This document shows positions 9,337-18,176 of a stretch of DNA of 64,000 nt, one piece after another. The position numbers were made by a program, and so were the translations under genes. The number at the start of each line of letters is the position of its first letter. Position 1 is the stretch's first letter. The stretch is from Bacillota bacterium (GTDB lineage: Bacteria > Bacillota > Clostridia > Peptostreptococcales > Anaerovoracaceae), in assembly GCA_017437745.1 (NCBI GenBank), contig JAFRYI010000007.1:210767-274766 (forward strand), read 5' to 3'. The notes beneath the pieces are model-generated. The model searched no databases and was not told where the DNA came from. It saw only the letters and a list, made by a program, of their open reading frames with translations.

Positions 9337-9512
9337 GCTGCCTCCTTAAGGCTCGTGATCCGTCGGCCCGATACTACACCGGGCCGCAGCCCCTGTCAAC
9401 GTCCTGATAAACATTGTGTGTTTTTTCAGCAAAGTTTGCCAATCTCCGCGAATCGTAGTATAATACCTTATAATTGGGATAAATATAAGCATTGGATATC
9501 AGTGAGGGGAAC

Positions 9513-10190
9513 ATGCTTAAGAAGATCAGAGATTTTATATATGATATAAACGACATTTTCGTCGCTATAATCATACTGCTGGCCGCCGCCGGCATCATAA
9601 TCTGGCGGTCCACTGCGATAATGGCCTATCCGGAGTATCTGGCGTCCAAGAATCCGCAGTCCAACACGGCTAACGTGGATTTCAGCGGCATAGATCTTAC
9701 GCCGGAAAACGTCGAAAACATTACTCAGAACATAGAGATAGTGCAGCCGACCGATCCGGACCCGAACGCGCCTGCCGACCCGAACCAGGGCGGAACGGAA
9801 GACCCGAACGCGCAGACCGATCCGAACCAGGGCGGAACACAGGATCCTAACGGGACCGCGGATCCCAACCAGGGCGCCGCGCAGGACCCCAACGGAACTA
9901 CCGATCCGAACCAGGGCGGCGAGACGACCACTCCTCCCGACGGCGGTACCCAGACCGGTACGCAGGACGGAGCTGTGACTGCGACAATAAAGGTCGATAC
10001 TTGGGGCAACGGAGAGAGGTGGCCAAAAGTTGCTGACAAACTAGTTCAGGTTGGACTAATCAGCAGCGACGAAAAGGATGCTTTCTTAAAAACAGTCACG
10101 GATCTAGGCTTAGAATCCAAACTTAAACCAGGCACTTACGAACTGACAAATACATCATACGAGGATATGATCAAAATAATCTGCAAGTAA
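9513..10190 (+). CDS. Membrane-anchored repeat protein with MltG-like LysM tail
   Basis: About 225 residues. A short cytoplasmic tail is followed by one membrane helix (IIILLAAAGIIIWRS), a stalk containing four 14-residue repeats rich in DPNQGG, and a C-terminal ~55-residue domain (DKLVQVGLIS...KPGTYELTNTSYEDMI) that resembles the LysM-like subdomain of YceG/MltG proteins. The MltG catalytic domain is absent, so this is probably a wall-associated protein of unknown role, not a transglycosylase. I chose ATG 9513 because GAGGGGA lies just before it; the in-frame ATG at 9492 has no such site. From about 10015 the codons become AT-rich, unlike the stalk. Confidence 0.7.
   Translation: MLKKIRDFIYDINDIFVAIIILLAAAGIIIWRSTAIMAYPEYLASKNPQSNTANVDFSGIDLTPENVENITQNIEIVQPTDPDPNAPADPNQGGTEDPNAQTDPNQGGTQDPNGTADPNQGAAQDPNGTTDPNQGGETTTPPDGGTQTGTQDGAVTATIKVDTWGNGERWPKVADKLVQVGLISSDEKDAFLKTVTDLGLESKLKPGTYELTNTSYEDMIKIICK
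9759..9923 (+). repeat. Four tandem 42-bp coding repeats
   Basis: Units of 14 codons begin at 9759, 9801, 9843 and 9885; the last is one codon short. Each encodes DPN-x3-DPNQG-x3, for example DPNAPADPNQGGTE. The repeats form the extracellular stalk of the host gene and are a likely site of copy-number change between strains. Confidence 0.9.
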
Positions 10191-10208
10191 TAAGCAGAGC
10201 ATCGCATA

Positions 10209-11240
10209 ATGAGTAGAAAAGAAGAACAGCTGAATAACGAAAAGGCGCCCGAAAAGAAGAAGTTCATGAAGTCGGTGGCGTCGTGGTTCGTGGAGGAAGA
10301 AGAGGACGAGCCCGTTCAGGAGTCCCCCGCGGAAGAGCCTTACGAGGCTTCTGAATATGAAACTCCGGCTGAGGACGCGGCTCCTGCGGATCATACGCAG
10401 CCTGTCGCCGCTGCCGGCGGTATCGCGGCCGCGGAAGCGCTCAGCGAAGCCCCTCAGGAGGCTCCAGAAGAGCCTGTAACGAATAAAAAAGGCAAAAAGG
10501 ATAAGAAGTCCAAGGACAAGAAAAAGAACGCTCAGATCGCCTCTGACGAGCCCGCGAAGAAAAAGCGCAGGATCCCCGGATTCCTCATATTCCTTATCAT
10601 AGTCGCCATTATAGCGGCGGCGCTGTTCATCCACATCCGCACGGACATACACGCCAAGAACACGGAGAACCGCGGCACCGTAATAGGAGACTCCTATTAC
10701 TATTACATAGAGAATAAGGATCAGCTCGTAAAGTACAGCACCAGCAAGGGACCCAAGGTCATAAATAACACGGACGAGGACTTTGCGGAGCTCTTCGGAA
10801 AGCTCAATCCGATCGACCGCTCGGCAGAGAAGTCCGAACACATGGACGACGTGGCCGCGGCGTTCGGCAGCGGATTCAACGCCGCTAACTACAAGTTCAT
10901 CGACTACGCAAGCAGATGCGTTCTGTTCTCCTACCCGAACAACGGAGTTCCGGCACTCTGGCTGTACAACGAAAAGTACGGCACAGTGGAACCTGTCGTG
11001 ACCGGAGCCAACATCAGAGGAATCGCCTTCGGCAACTTCATCATCTACGCCAGGGACGACGACAAGGACGCTACAGTGTGCTACAGAGTAAGCACCAGCT
11101 ACAGCGGACAGATCCTTTCCGTCGATGAGTTCAGGACCGTTTCCAAGAGTCCCGTAACGTTCTGGTCTTCGACCTTCTGGGATTTCGTGAAAGGTCTTGT
11201 GCGCGGACTTAAAGCTTCCACGGACAGCAGAGGCAAATGA
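10209..11240 (+). CDS. Uncharacterised single-span membrane protein
   Basis: 343 residues; I do not recognise a family. The first ~115 residues are highly charged (Glu/Ala/Pro-rich, then Lys-rich KGKKDKKSKDKKKN) and would be cytoplasmic. One membrane helix follows (IPGFLIFLIIVAIIAAALFI), then a ~200-residue extracytoplasmic domain rich in tyrosine (DSYYYYIENKDQLVKY) with alternating beta-like segments. It starts 18 bp after the DPNQGG repeat protein and shares its tail-in/domain-out layout, so the two probably form an operon and may act together at the envelope. The transcript ends at the hairpin at 11274. Confidence 0.7.
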   Translation: MSRKEEQLNNEKAPEKKKFMKSVASWFVEEEEDEPVQESPAEEPYEASEYETPAEDAAPADHTQPVAAAGGIAAAEALSEAPQEAPEEPVTNKKGKKDKKSKDKKKNAQIASDEPAKKKRRIPGFLIFLIIVAIIAAALFIHIRTDIHAKNTENRGTVIGDSYYYYIENKDQLVKYSTSKGPKVINNTDEDFAELFGKLNPIDRSAEKSEHMDDVAAAFGSGFNAANYKFIDYASRCVLFSYPNNGVPALWLYNEKYGTVEPVVTGANIRGIAFGNFIIYARDDDKDATVCYRVSTSYSGQILSVDEFRTVSKSPVTFWSSTFWDFVKGLVRGLKASTDSRGK

Positions 11241-11273
11241 TCCGGAAGAGAGATCGATAACATTTAAACATAG

Positions 11274-11302
11274 AGCCCGGCGCTGTGAGCGCCGGGCTTT
11301 TT
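11274..11302 (+). terminator. Rho-independent terminator after the 10209 gene
   Basis: Stem AGCCCGGCGCT / AGCGCCGGGCT with a 3-nt loop, followed by TTTTTA. It ends the plus-strand transcript of the two envelope genes. Confidence 0.9.
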
Positions 11303-11314
11303 ATTTCTCCGGAT

Positions 11315-11344
11315 AATAAAGCCCCGCGGCTAATGCCGCGGGGC
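11315..11344 (-). terminator. Rho-independent terminator for fba
   Basis: Perfect 10-bp stem GCCCCGCGGC / GCCGCGGGGC with loop TAAT. Read on the minus strand it is followed by TTTATTA, so it serves the aldolase gene that ends at 11476. Confidence 0.85.
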
Positions 11345-11475
11345 CGGATGCTTGATCCTGCCGGCAGTTCGCTACAGTCTTTATAAAAGCTTAAATTATG
11401 AACTATCATTACGGATCAGATCCGTCGAAACCGTTGGAAACGCAATGCGCGGCGCCGCGCGCCGTGTCGTTCGGG

Positions 11476-12411
11476 TCAGGCTTTGCCGTTGCTTCCGAAC
11501 ACGTCGGTGATGCGGGCTGCCACCATATTGGCTACGGCTTTTCTTGCCGGCGCCAGGAAGGTGCATCCGTCGAACTTCTTGGGGTTCTCCGCGAACTGCC
11601 TGCGGATCTCTCCGAACCAGCAGACGCGTATGTCCGTGCAGACGTTTATCTTGCAGACCGCCATGGAGGCTGCCTTTCTGAGCATCTCTCCGGGAATGCC
11701 TATGGCCTGGGCAAGGTCTCCGCCGTACTGGTTGAAGATCGCCAGTCTGTCCTGGGGAACGGAGGACGCTCCGTGCAGCACCAGCGGGAATCCGGGCAGT
11801 TTCTCCTGGATCTCCTCCAGTATGTCGAAGCGCAGCTGGGGCTTCTGGCCGGGCTTGAATTTATACGCGCCGTGGGCGGTGCCTATCGCTATCGCCAGGC
11901 TGTCGATGCCCGTGCGGTCCACGAATTCCACCACGTCCTGAGGGTGGGTGAACGCGCCGTACTTGTCGTCCACGTTAATGTCGTCCTCTATGCCGGCTAC
12001 GGCTCCGAGCTCGCTCTCGACCACTACTCCGCGGTCGTGCGCGTATTTAACGACTTCGTTCGTGATCTCGATGTTCTTGTCGAAATCGTAGGCGGAGGCG
12101 TCGATCATGACGGAAGTGAATCCGTAGTCCACGCAGGCCTTGCAGATCTCCGCGCTCTTGCCGTGGTCCAGGTGCAGCGCGATGGGTATGTCCGTGGTCT
12201 TTGCCGCGGCTTTAAGCGTGTTTACCGCGTATTCAGGTCCGATGAACTTTACCGCGCTCTCGGAAAGAGCGAGTATCAGCGGCGCCTTTACGCTTTCGGC
12301 GCCCTCAATGATAGCCTGGATTATATCCATGCTGTCCGCGTTGAAAGCGCCCACTGCGTAGCCGCCTTCATACGCCTTTTTGAACATTTCTTTGGTGGTT
12401 ACCAATGCCAT
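11476..12411 (-). CDS. fba: Class II fructose-bisphosphate aldolase
   Basis: Zinc-dependent aldolase of glycolysis/gluconeogenesis: cleaves fructose-1,6-bisphosphate to DHAP and glyceraldehyde-3-phosphate. 311 residues, usual for the FbaA/GatY-like class. Zinc and active-site motifs are present: ALHLDHGKS near residue 80 (catalytic Asp and Zn His), SELGAVAGIED, IGTAHGAYK with a Zn His, and PLVLHGASSVP with the third His. The start has AAGGAGT and, 60-70 nt upstream on the minus strand, a TATAAT box. It stands alone between two terminators. The tagatose-bisphosphate aldolase alternative cannot be excluded by eye. Confidence 0.93.
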   Translation of the reverse strand: MALVTTKEMFKKAYEGGYAVGAFNADSMDIIQAIIEGAESVKAPLILALSESAVKFIGPEYAVNTLKAAAKTTDIPIALHLDHGKSAEICKACVDYGFTSVMIDASAYDFDKNIEITNEVVKYAHDRGVVVESELGAVAGIEDDINVDDKYGAFTHPQDVVEFVDRTGIDSLAIAIGTAHGAYKFKPGQKPQLRFDILEEIQEKLPGFPLVLHGASSVPQDRLAIFNQYGGDLAQAIGIPGEMLRKAASMAVCKINVCTDIRVCWFGEIRRQFAENPKKFDGCTFLAPARKAVANMVAARITDVFGSNGKA

Positions 12412-12503
12412 GTCAGATGAACTCCTTAATACGACGATTGTTATTTTTCTAACGTCTCATTTTACTCTTTATTATATTAAAAAGTCAAGGCGCGAAGGGC
12501 ATT

Positions 12504-12536
12504 AAAAAAAGGGCCCGCCGTATGTCCGGCAGACCC
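12504..12536 (-). terminator. Terminator of the FG-GAP/ABC operon
   Basis: On the minus strand a stem GGGTCTGCC / GGCGGGCCC (two G-U pairs) with an 8-nt loop is followed by seven T residues. It lies 16 bp after the permease stop. Confidence 0.85.
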
Positions 12537-12551
12537 TTGAAATAACAGGTC

Positions 12552-13469
12552 TTATACGTCCTTGCGCCTTATTATCGCGAAGCCCGCTGCGTAGTTGATC
12601 ACCGTAAGCGCTCCGTAGAACGCAAGCAGCACCGTTACCGGTATCGTGTTGTTTACCGTGGTAAGAACGCCTGCATTCTGAGCGTGCGCTATGTCCGCAT
12701 CCATTGCCGTCTGCCTGAAGATGTTCATGAGCAGGGTAGGGATCTCCAGCTGTCCGGAAGTTCCCTTTATGCCTCCGAAGAAGTCCGTGCACCATCTGAA
12801 CATGCTTCCGAAGTGGTAGTTGAGGTCCAGGAAGCTTATCTTGTCCAGTCCGGCTCCGCCCCTCAGCGACAGCACCAGGCGCACCACCAGCGGCAGCACC
12901 AGCACTACTATCATGACGAGCAGCATGGGCAGAAGGGCTATGACGCGCTTCTTCGCGACGCAGCTGAGCAGCACGGACAGCGAGCTGAAGAACAGCGTCA
13001 CCATAAGTCCGTAGATGAGGTACGCGGGGAAGTAAGACAGCAGGGCCTTGAATATGTTGCCGTCGTAGTTGCCGCAGAGGTAGTTCATTACGTACATGGC
13101 GCTGAGCGACATCACCATGAGGATCAGCGCGCCGATCAGCATTCCCAGCACCTTGCCCAGAAGTATGGACATGCGGCTGTTGGGCTTGGACACGAGTATG
13201 CGGAACGTGCCTTCGTGCACCTCGCCCGCGATAAGGCCGGTGGCTACCGCGCTTACTATTACCATCAGCATGGCGCCGCAGATCAGGAAGAACACGACGG
13301 TGTGCTGCTCTATCAGCCTGGAGTTCAGGTAGTAGTCGAAAGCAGGAACGTTGTCTACGATGCCCGATCTTCCGAGCACCAGACCGCCCAGAAGACCCGC
13401 GACAAGGCTTATTATTACAGCGCTAAGCACCAGCGTTCTCTGAAGCGTCCTTTTCAGTATCACTCCCAT
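12552..13469 (-). CDS. ABC-2 type transporter permease
   Basis: 305 residues with about six membrane helices and a large extracytoplasmic loop near residues 190-265. The cytoplasmic coupling region AGEVHEGTFRILVSKPNSR is the standard ABC-2 motif of exporters of the YhhJ/NatB/BcrB type. It overlaps the ATPase gene by 47 bp and must be its partner. With the secreted FG-GAP protein gene at the head of the operon, the unit may export a substrate that this protein senses or binds, or may help place that protein at the surface; that link is inferred from operon structure only. Confidence 0.88.
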   Translation of the reverse strand: MGVILKRTLQRTLVLSAVIISLVAGLLGGLVLGRSGIVDNVPAFDYYLNSRLIEQHTVVFFLICGAMLMVIVSAVATGLIAGEVHEGTFRILVSKPNSRMSILLGKVLGMLIGALILMVMSLSAMYVMNYLCGNYDGNIFKALLSYFPAYLIYGLMVTLFFSSLSVLLSCVAKKRVIALLPMLLVMIVVLVLPLVVRLVLSLRGGAGLDKISFLDLNYHFGSMFRWCTDFFGGIKGTSGQLEIPTLLMNIFRQTAMDADIAHAQNAGVLTTVNNTIPVTVLLAFYGALTVINYAAGFAIIRRKDV

Positions 13470-14388
13470 TTTTTTCTCCTTCCATCATCTGCTTGTAGAG
13501 CGAATCCAGCGACAGAACTTCTTCGCTCAGCTTGTTGAGTTGCATTCCGTTTGAATAGACCAGGCTTACGACGTCCTTCTTAAGAGCGTCCATCTCCTTG
13601 GTCGTTATGCGTACTCCTTCTCCTTCGACCGCCTCCGTCTTGTACTTGCCGGAGAGTCCCAGGATCAGCTTTTCGTTATCGTCGGTGTCCACCCAGAGTA
13701 TTCCCTGCTTGAACATCTCCTGCGCCTCGGCTATCGGTGCGTTAAGGATCAGCCTGCCGTGGTCTATCATCAGCACGTGGCTTATTACCGTCTCCAGCTC
13801 CGTAAGAACGTGCGAGCTTATCAGGACGGTCAGGTGCTCGTCCTGTACCATGCGCCTTACGGTGTCAAGGATCTCCTGCCTGCTGGTGGGATCCAGGTTG
13901 GCGGTGGGCTCGTCCAGGAGCAGCACTTTGGGGTGGTGTATCATGGCCTGAGCCAGAGATACTTTCTTCTTCATGCCCGTGGAGAACTTGGCGACCTTCC
14001 TGTCCTTGTGAGCCCTGAGCTCGAACTGGTCCAGAAGCTCGTTGGTGCGCTTCGCGGATTCCTCGGAGGACAGACCGGAAAGGCAGCCCATGTACCACAG
14101 GTATTCGTAGCACTTCATGTCGGAGTAGAAGCTCGTGAACTCCGGCGAGTAGCCCAGCACTTTAAGCGCTTCCGGGCTTGCCAGCGGATGTCCGAATACC
14201 GTGCCGTCTCCGGAAGTTGGGAAGAGCGAGCCCATTATAAGGGCCATGGTGGTGCTCTTTCCTGCGCCGTTGGGGCCTACGATCCCGTATATCTTGCCGC
14301 TCTCCAGCTTAAGGTTTACGTCGTTTACGGCAGTAAAGCTGCCGAACTTCTTGGTTATTCCGTTCAGTTCTATGCAGTATTCGCTCAT
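13423..14388 (-). CDS. ABC transporter ATP-binding protein
   Basis: 321 residues, cytoplasmic ATPase energising the downstream ABC-2 permease. Motifs in order: Walker A GPNGAGKST, Q-loop LGYSPEF, signature FSTGMKKKVSLAQAM (the FSTGM form common in ABC-2 exporters), Walker B VLLLDEPTANLDP, and switch ISSHVLTELE. After the ATPase domain is a ~90-residue C-terminal extension typical of the CcmA/NatA group. I set the start at ATG 14388, which overlaps the stop of the FG-GAP gene (ATGA) and follows GGAGG; an upstream in-frame extension only reads through that gene in another frame. Confidence 0.93.
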   Translation of the reverse strand: MSEYCIELNGITKKFGSFTAVNDVNLKLESGKIYGIVGPNGAGKSTTMALIMGSLFPTSGDGTVFGHPLASPEALKVLGYSPEFTSFYSDMKCYEYLWYMGCLSGLSSEESAKRTNELLDQFELRAHKDRKVAKFSTGMKKKVSLAQAMIHHPKVLLLDEPTANLDPTSRQEILDTVRRMVQDEHLTVLISSHVLTELETVISHVLMIDHGRLILNAPIAEAQEMFKQGILWVDTDDNEKLILGLSGKYKTEAVEGEGVRITTKEMDALKKDVVSLVYSNGMQLNKLSEEVLSLDSLYKQMMEGEKNGSDTEKDASENAGA

Positions 14389-17300
14389 TTTGCTGCCTCC
14401 TTGAATCTTCCGGCTATCCTGGTCTTTCTGAATATTCCGAAGAACAGGCTCGCGATCAGCAGGACCGCGGTGAGTACTACCGGCAGCACCGGGAAGGTCT
14501 TCTGCTGATCTATCGTGATGCTGTGGAGTTCCTTGTATACCTTGCCCTGACCGTCGTCCATGGAAAAGTCTATCTCGTGATCTCCCTGGATCAGCGGTAT
14601 GCTTGCGGAAGTGTCCGCGCCGCTGTAGACTACCGTGCCGTTGTCTTTGATCGTCATTATGCTGTAGTCCTGGGCGGGCTTCCACGAAATGTTCAGCATG
14701 TGGTCCGCGGAGCTTTCCGGGACTGGCTGAGACAGCTCGAAGCTCTTGTCCGTGTTGAGCTTAAGCAGTTCTCCGCCCGGGGTCGTTATCACTATGTCGT
14801 CTGCTATCTGTACGGCGTTTTTAGCGGATACTTTGTAAGTCGCAACCAGCTTCTGCTCGGAAAGATCCAGCAGGCTCAGGTCGCTCTGGCCCATTACCGC
14901 GGCGTAGCGGTCGCTTCCTTCCACCTTCAGCAGTCCGCCGTTGTCGAAACCGTCTCCGGAGCTGAGCTTTACCTCGCTTGCTATGCTGAAGTCCTTAGTT
15001 CCGATGATTATCAGCTTCTTAAGGAACATGTAGGTCTCGTAGTCCCAGTAGCCCTGGATCTGCGTGATGTCGCCCAGACCGTCGCCGTCCACGTCGCTCG
15101 TGATTATGAACGTGGGCGTATCCTGCAGCGGGTAGAAGGGGATGAGGTAATCCGGATGGTAATCGCCTTTGCCTGTTCCGCCCGCGTAGACCATGATCGG
15201 ACCCTGGCCTTCGTTCTGTTCGCCTATCGCGGACAGGTTGACAAGCTCTTCGCCGGTCTTGCCGTCGCAGATGCAGTACTGCCAGTTGAAGTTCCTGCCG
15301 TAGAGCTCGTAGATGCCGTCTCCGTTTATGTCGTATTCCAGAGAAATGAAGCTTTCGCCTTCGCTGGATATGCCGTCCGGGCAGAGGACGTAGAGCATTT
15401 CCAGAGTCTTTCCGTTATATACTCTGTAGACCTGGAATCCCTGCGCGTTCTTGCCGATAAGGACTATCTCGCTTATGCCGTCGGCGTCGATGTCCCCTAT
15501 AAGGTCGCTGGTGTTCATGGGCTCCAGTTCCTTGTTGTTTTCTATGCGTGTGTTGGTCTTTCTGTATTCCACGGAGGCAAAGCCGTAGGACATTCCCAGC
15601 CTGGATTCGTAGAGCCTGGTCTCCTTGTCGCTTACGACCAGGAAGTCCGGCAGACCGTCGGCGTTGGTGTCGCCCACCTTAAAGCTGCGGCCGTCCGCGT
15701 CCACGCCTCCGAAAAGGCTGCCTATTACGGTGCGTCTTCTGCTGGAGACTACGTTGTCGCCGCAGAGCAGCTCCGGCTTCTTGTCGCCGTCCAGATCCTT
15801 TATCATGTCCAGCTTGTCGGCAACAAGGAAGTATTCGACCTTCTTGCCGTCCACCTTGCCTTCGCCGGTCTTTATCTTATAGTTGAAGATCTCGCTTCCG
15901 TCCGCGCCGGAGATGATCATGAACCAGCTGGCGTCCGGCTGGCCGTCCTTGTCGTAGCTGTTGACTATGGCCATTAAGTCGCTTATGCCGTCTCCGTCGT
16001 AGTCGCGGTCCGTGCGCTGGAACTCGAAGCCCTTGTTTGTATATTCGGCTTTAAGCTCGTACTCCCAGATCTTATCGTTAAGGCTGCTTCCGTACTTTAC
16101 GACGCGGTCCTTGACTCCGTTGGAGCTATGCGTAAGGTAGTAGGAATCCCCGGACTTTTCCAGGGTCATTCCTGCCTTGTCGTAGGCGTATTCCACGGTC
16201 TTAAGGTCCTGTGAAGCGAGCAGGCAGCCCGTTCCGAAGAACTCCAGGCGGAGTCCGTCGTCCGCGCGGGAGATCTCGAACCTGGCGCCTTCCCCGATCA
16301 CCGGAGATTCGATGTCTTTCTGATAGATCAGCGCGCCGGTGTAATCGTAGTAGTTGATTACCGCGTGCTTTTCCGTAACGCTGGTAGCGGCCGCTATGCA
16401 GGGAGTCCCTTCGTAGACCGTAAGGCCGCTCTTCTGGTAGTTTACAGAGTATCCGCCGGATATCGGAAGCGTCGCCTCTACCGAGCGTGTATCCGTGTTG
16501 AACAGTATTACCGACGGTGTCCAGCTGCTGTCCTGGTACTGGGCGCAGGAATCCGCGTCTCCCTGATAGCAGTCTATCAGCAGGTACGGTCCGTCGACGT
16601 CCGCTATGCGTATGCCCATGTAGGGCCAGTTGTTGATCCCGGTATGGCGGAAGGAGGGAGAGCCCATGTCGTACACCAGGTTGTAGCCTACGAGCAGGTT
16701 GTCGAAGTAATCTTTGTCCAGTACGTCGAGGTCCGTGCCTTCGCAGTTTCCGGATGAGGGATCTATGGCGTAAACTTTGCCGTCCTCGGAGGTGGCGTAG
16801 ATGATGCCGTTCATGAAGACAAGATCCCACATGTTCATCTCCGCGTCCAGGGTCTTCTTCAGCCAGTCTATGTTCAGCTGACGGGTCTCGGCGGGATGCC
16901 ATTCCTTTATTACCGAACCGTCCGCGCCGCTTACGATCGCGACGGTGTTGCGCTGCATGGTGTACGCAAAGTCCCCGGCGGAATCTCCGTCGATGTCGCC
17001 CACGCTTATGACCTTCCAGATGTTGTCGGCCGCGGTGTGAGTCCAGACAGTTTCCAGAGTCTTCGCGTCCGCCTTTACGATGCTGTAGTCGTAAACTATG
17101 AGGGCGCTTCCGTCATCGGCGGCGAGTAGCTGCTGCACGAAGCTGTTGGAGTCGGTAAAGCCGATGTTCTCGTCGTAGCCTTTGTGCGTCAGGCGAAGGT
17201 CCGCAAGGACTTTGCCGTCCTTTCCGCTCAGCGTCATCACCTGGGCGCTGAAATCGGGAGCGTCCTGATAGGTAAGGAATTCCGGATATCCGTCTCCGTC

Positions 17301-17567
17301 CGCGTCGGGCAGCGCGGCAAGCTTCTTTACGGCAAAACTGGTGCCCAGATGCTTAACGTCTGTCTCCGATACTATGGAGATGCCGGAGCTTCCGTAGTAG
17401 ACTCTGGCGTTCGCTCCTTCGTAGAGCAGTTCGGCGCTGCGTCCCGCGTTGTCTATGCTCACCGCGTCGCTGAGCGGCTCTATGCTTCTTTCAGTCGCGA
17501 AGACCGGAAGCGCCGCGGATGCGATGAGCAGAACGCAGAGGAAGAACGCCGTCAGTTTCTTTATCAT
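14385..17567 (-). CDS. Large secreted, C-terminally anchored FG-GAP/VCBS-like protein
   Basis: 1060 residues. A classical signal peptide (MIKKLTAFFLCVLLIASAAL, cleavage likely after VFA) is followed by repeated DxDGDG-type calcium loops (DADGDGYPEF, DIDGDSAGDF, DRDYDGDGISD, DGDKKPELL, DINGDGIYELYG, DVDGDGLGD), the FG-GAP/VCBS pattern that builds beta-propellers. Near the end is a beta-rich segment, one membrane helix (VLPVVLTAVLLIASLFFGIF) and a short basic tail, so the propeller domains sit outside the cell. It heads an operon with an ABC exporter. Function is unknown; calcium-dependent adhesion or surface binding is inferred from the fold. Confidence 0.85.
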   Translation of the reverse strand: MIKKLTAFFLCVLLIASAALPVFATERSIEPLSDAVSIDNAGRSAELLYEGANARVYYGSSGISIVSETDVKHLGTSFAVKKLAALPDADGDGYPEFLTYQDAPDFSAQVMTLSGKDGKVLADLRLTHKGYDENIGFTDSNSFVQQLLAADDGSALIVYDYSIVKADAKTLETVWTHTAADNIWKVISVGDIDGDSAGDFAYTMQRNTVAIVSGADGSVIKEWHPAETRQLNIDWLKKTLDAEMNMWDLVFMNGIIYATSEDGKVYAIDPSSGNCEGTDLDVLDKDYFDNLLVGYNLVYDMGSPSFRHTGINNWPYMGIRIADVDGPYLLIDCYQGDADSCAQYQDSSWTPSVILFNTDTRSVEATLPISGGYSVNYQKSGLTVYEGTPCIAAATSVTEKHAVINYYDYTGALIYQKDIESPVIGEGARFEISRADDGLRLEFFGTGCLLASQDLKTVEYAYDKAGMTLEKSGDSYYLTHSSNGVKDRVVKYGSSLNDKIWEYELKAEYTNKGFEFQRTDRDYDGDGISDLMAIVNSYDKDGQPDASWFMIISGADGSEIFNYKIKTGEGKVDGKKVEYFLVADKLDMIKDLDGDKKPELLCGDNVVSSRRRTVIGSLFGGVDADGRSFKVGDTNADGLPDFLVVSDKETRLYESRLGMSYGFASVEYRKTNTRIENNKELEPMNTSDLIGDIDADGISEIVLIGKNAQGFQVYRVYNGKTLEMLYVLCPDGISSEGESFISLEYDINGDGIYELYGRNFNWQYCICDGKTGEELVNLSAIGEQNEGQGPIMVYAGGTGKGDYHPDYLIPFYPLQDTPTFIITSDVDGDGLGDITQIQGYWDYETYMFLKKLIIIGTKDFSIASEVKLSSGDGFDNGGLLKVEGSDRYAAVMGQSDLSLLDLSEQKLVATYKVSAKNAVQIADDIVITTPGGELLKLNTDKSFELSQPVPESSADHMLNISWKPAQDYSIMTIKDNGTVVYSGADTSASIPLIQGDHEIDFSMDDGQGKVYKELHSITIDQQKTFPVLPVVLTAVLLIASLFFGIFRKTRIAGRFKEAAK

Positions 17568-17688
17568 GTATGGTTTCCCCTTTCTGACGCGGCAGATGCG
17601 CTGCCGCGATAATTTGTCAAATTAATATGCGCCGAGATCGACACCGGCGTGACTCTGTAGATATAGACGGGTAAAAAACGGAAAGGTT

Positions 17689-18120
17689 TCAGATATCCAG
17701 CAGCTTCTCCATTGCTATCTTGTATCCTTCGAAGCCCATGCCTTTTATCTGCGCTGCGCAGCAGGGGGCTGTAAAGGATATCCTGCGGTAGTCCTCGCGC
17801 CGGTCCGTGTCCGAGATGTGCACCTCTACGGCCGGAAGGGGGCGTACCGCCCGGAGCGCGTCCGCTATGGCTATGCTTGTGTGGGTATAGGCGCCGGGGT
17901 TTATGACTATGCCCCCGAAACCTTCGAAATACGCCTGCTGTATCCAGTCTATGATCTGTCCTTCGTGATTGGACTGCAGGCATACGGCTTCCACGCCCAG
18001 CTGCTTTGCGCTGCTTTCTATGTAATCTACGAGTTCGGCGTAACTGCCGCTGCCGTAGATCTCTGTTTCCCTTATTCCGAGCATGTTCAGGCTCGGACCG
18101 TTGATCACCATTATCTTCAT
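17689..18120 (-). CDS. aroQ: Type II 3-dehydroquinate dehydratase
   Basis: Third step of the shikimate pathway: dehydrates 3-dehydroquinate to 3-dehydroshikimate. The 143-residue length and motifs fit the small dodecameric type II enzyme: INGPSLNMLGIRE with the catalytic arginine, the catalytic tyrosine in IYG near residue 22, LQSNHEG, INPGAYTHTS and VEVHISD. It is the last gene of the chorismate operon, 56 bp after aroA, the largest gap in the run, and may have its own ribosome-binding site (AAGGAC). Confidence 0.96.
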   Translation of the reverse strand: MKIMVINGPSLNMLGIRETEIYGSGSYAELVDYIESSAKQLGVEAVCLQSNHEGQIIDWIQQAYFEGFGGIVINPGAYTHTSIAIADALRAVRPLPAVEVHISDTDRREDYRRISFTAPCCAAQIKGMGFEGYKIAMEKLLDI

Positions 18121-18176
18121 GGTCTGTCCTTTTTTTGCGCCGCGCGGCGCGTGTCCGCCGGCGTACGATGCATTCT

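Noticed and set aside
9725..10039. Minus-strand frame with repeated PPWFGSV units
   Set aside because: Complement of the DPNQGG coding repeats.
17585..17610. Terminator between aroQ and the FG-GAP gene
   Set aside because: GCGGCAG/CTGCCGC can pair, but no T-run follows on the minus strand, so aroQ and the FG-GAP gene may or may not be separate units.
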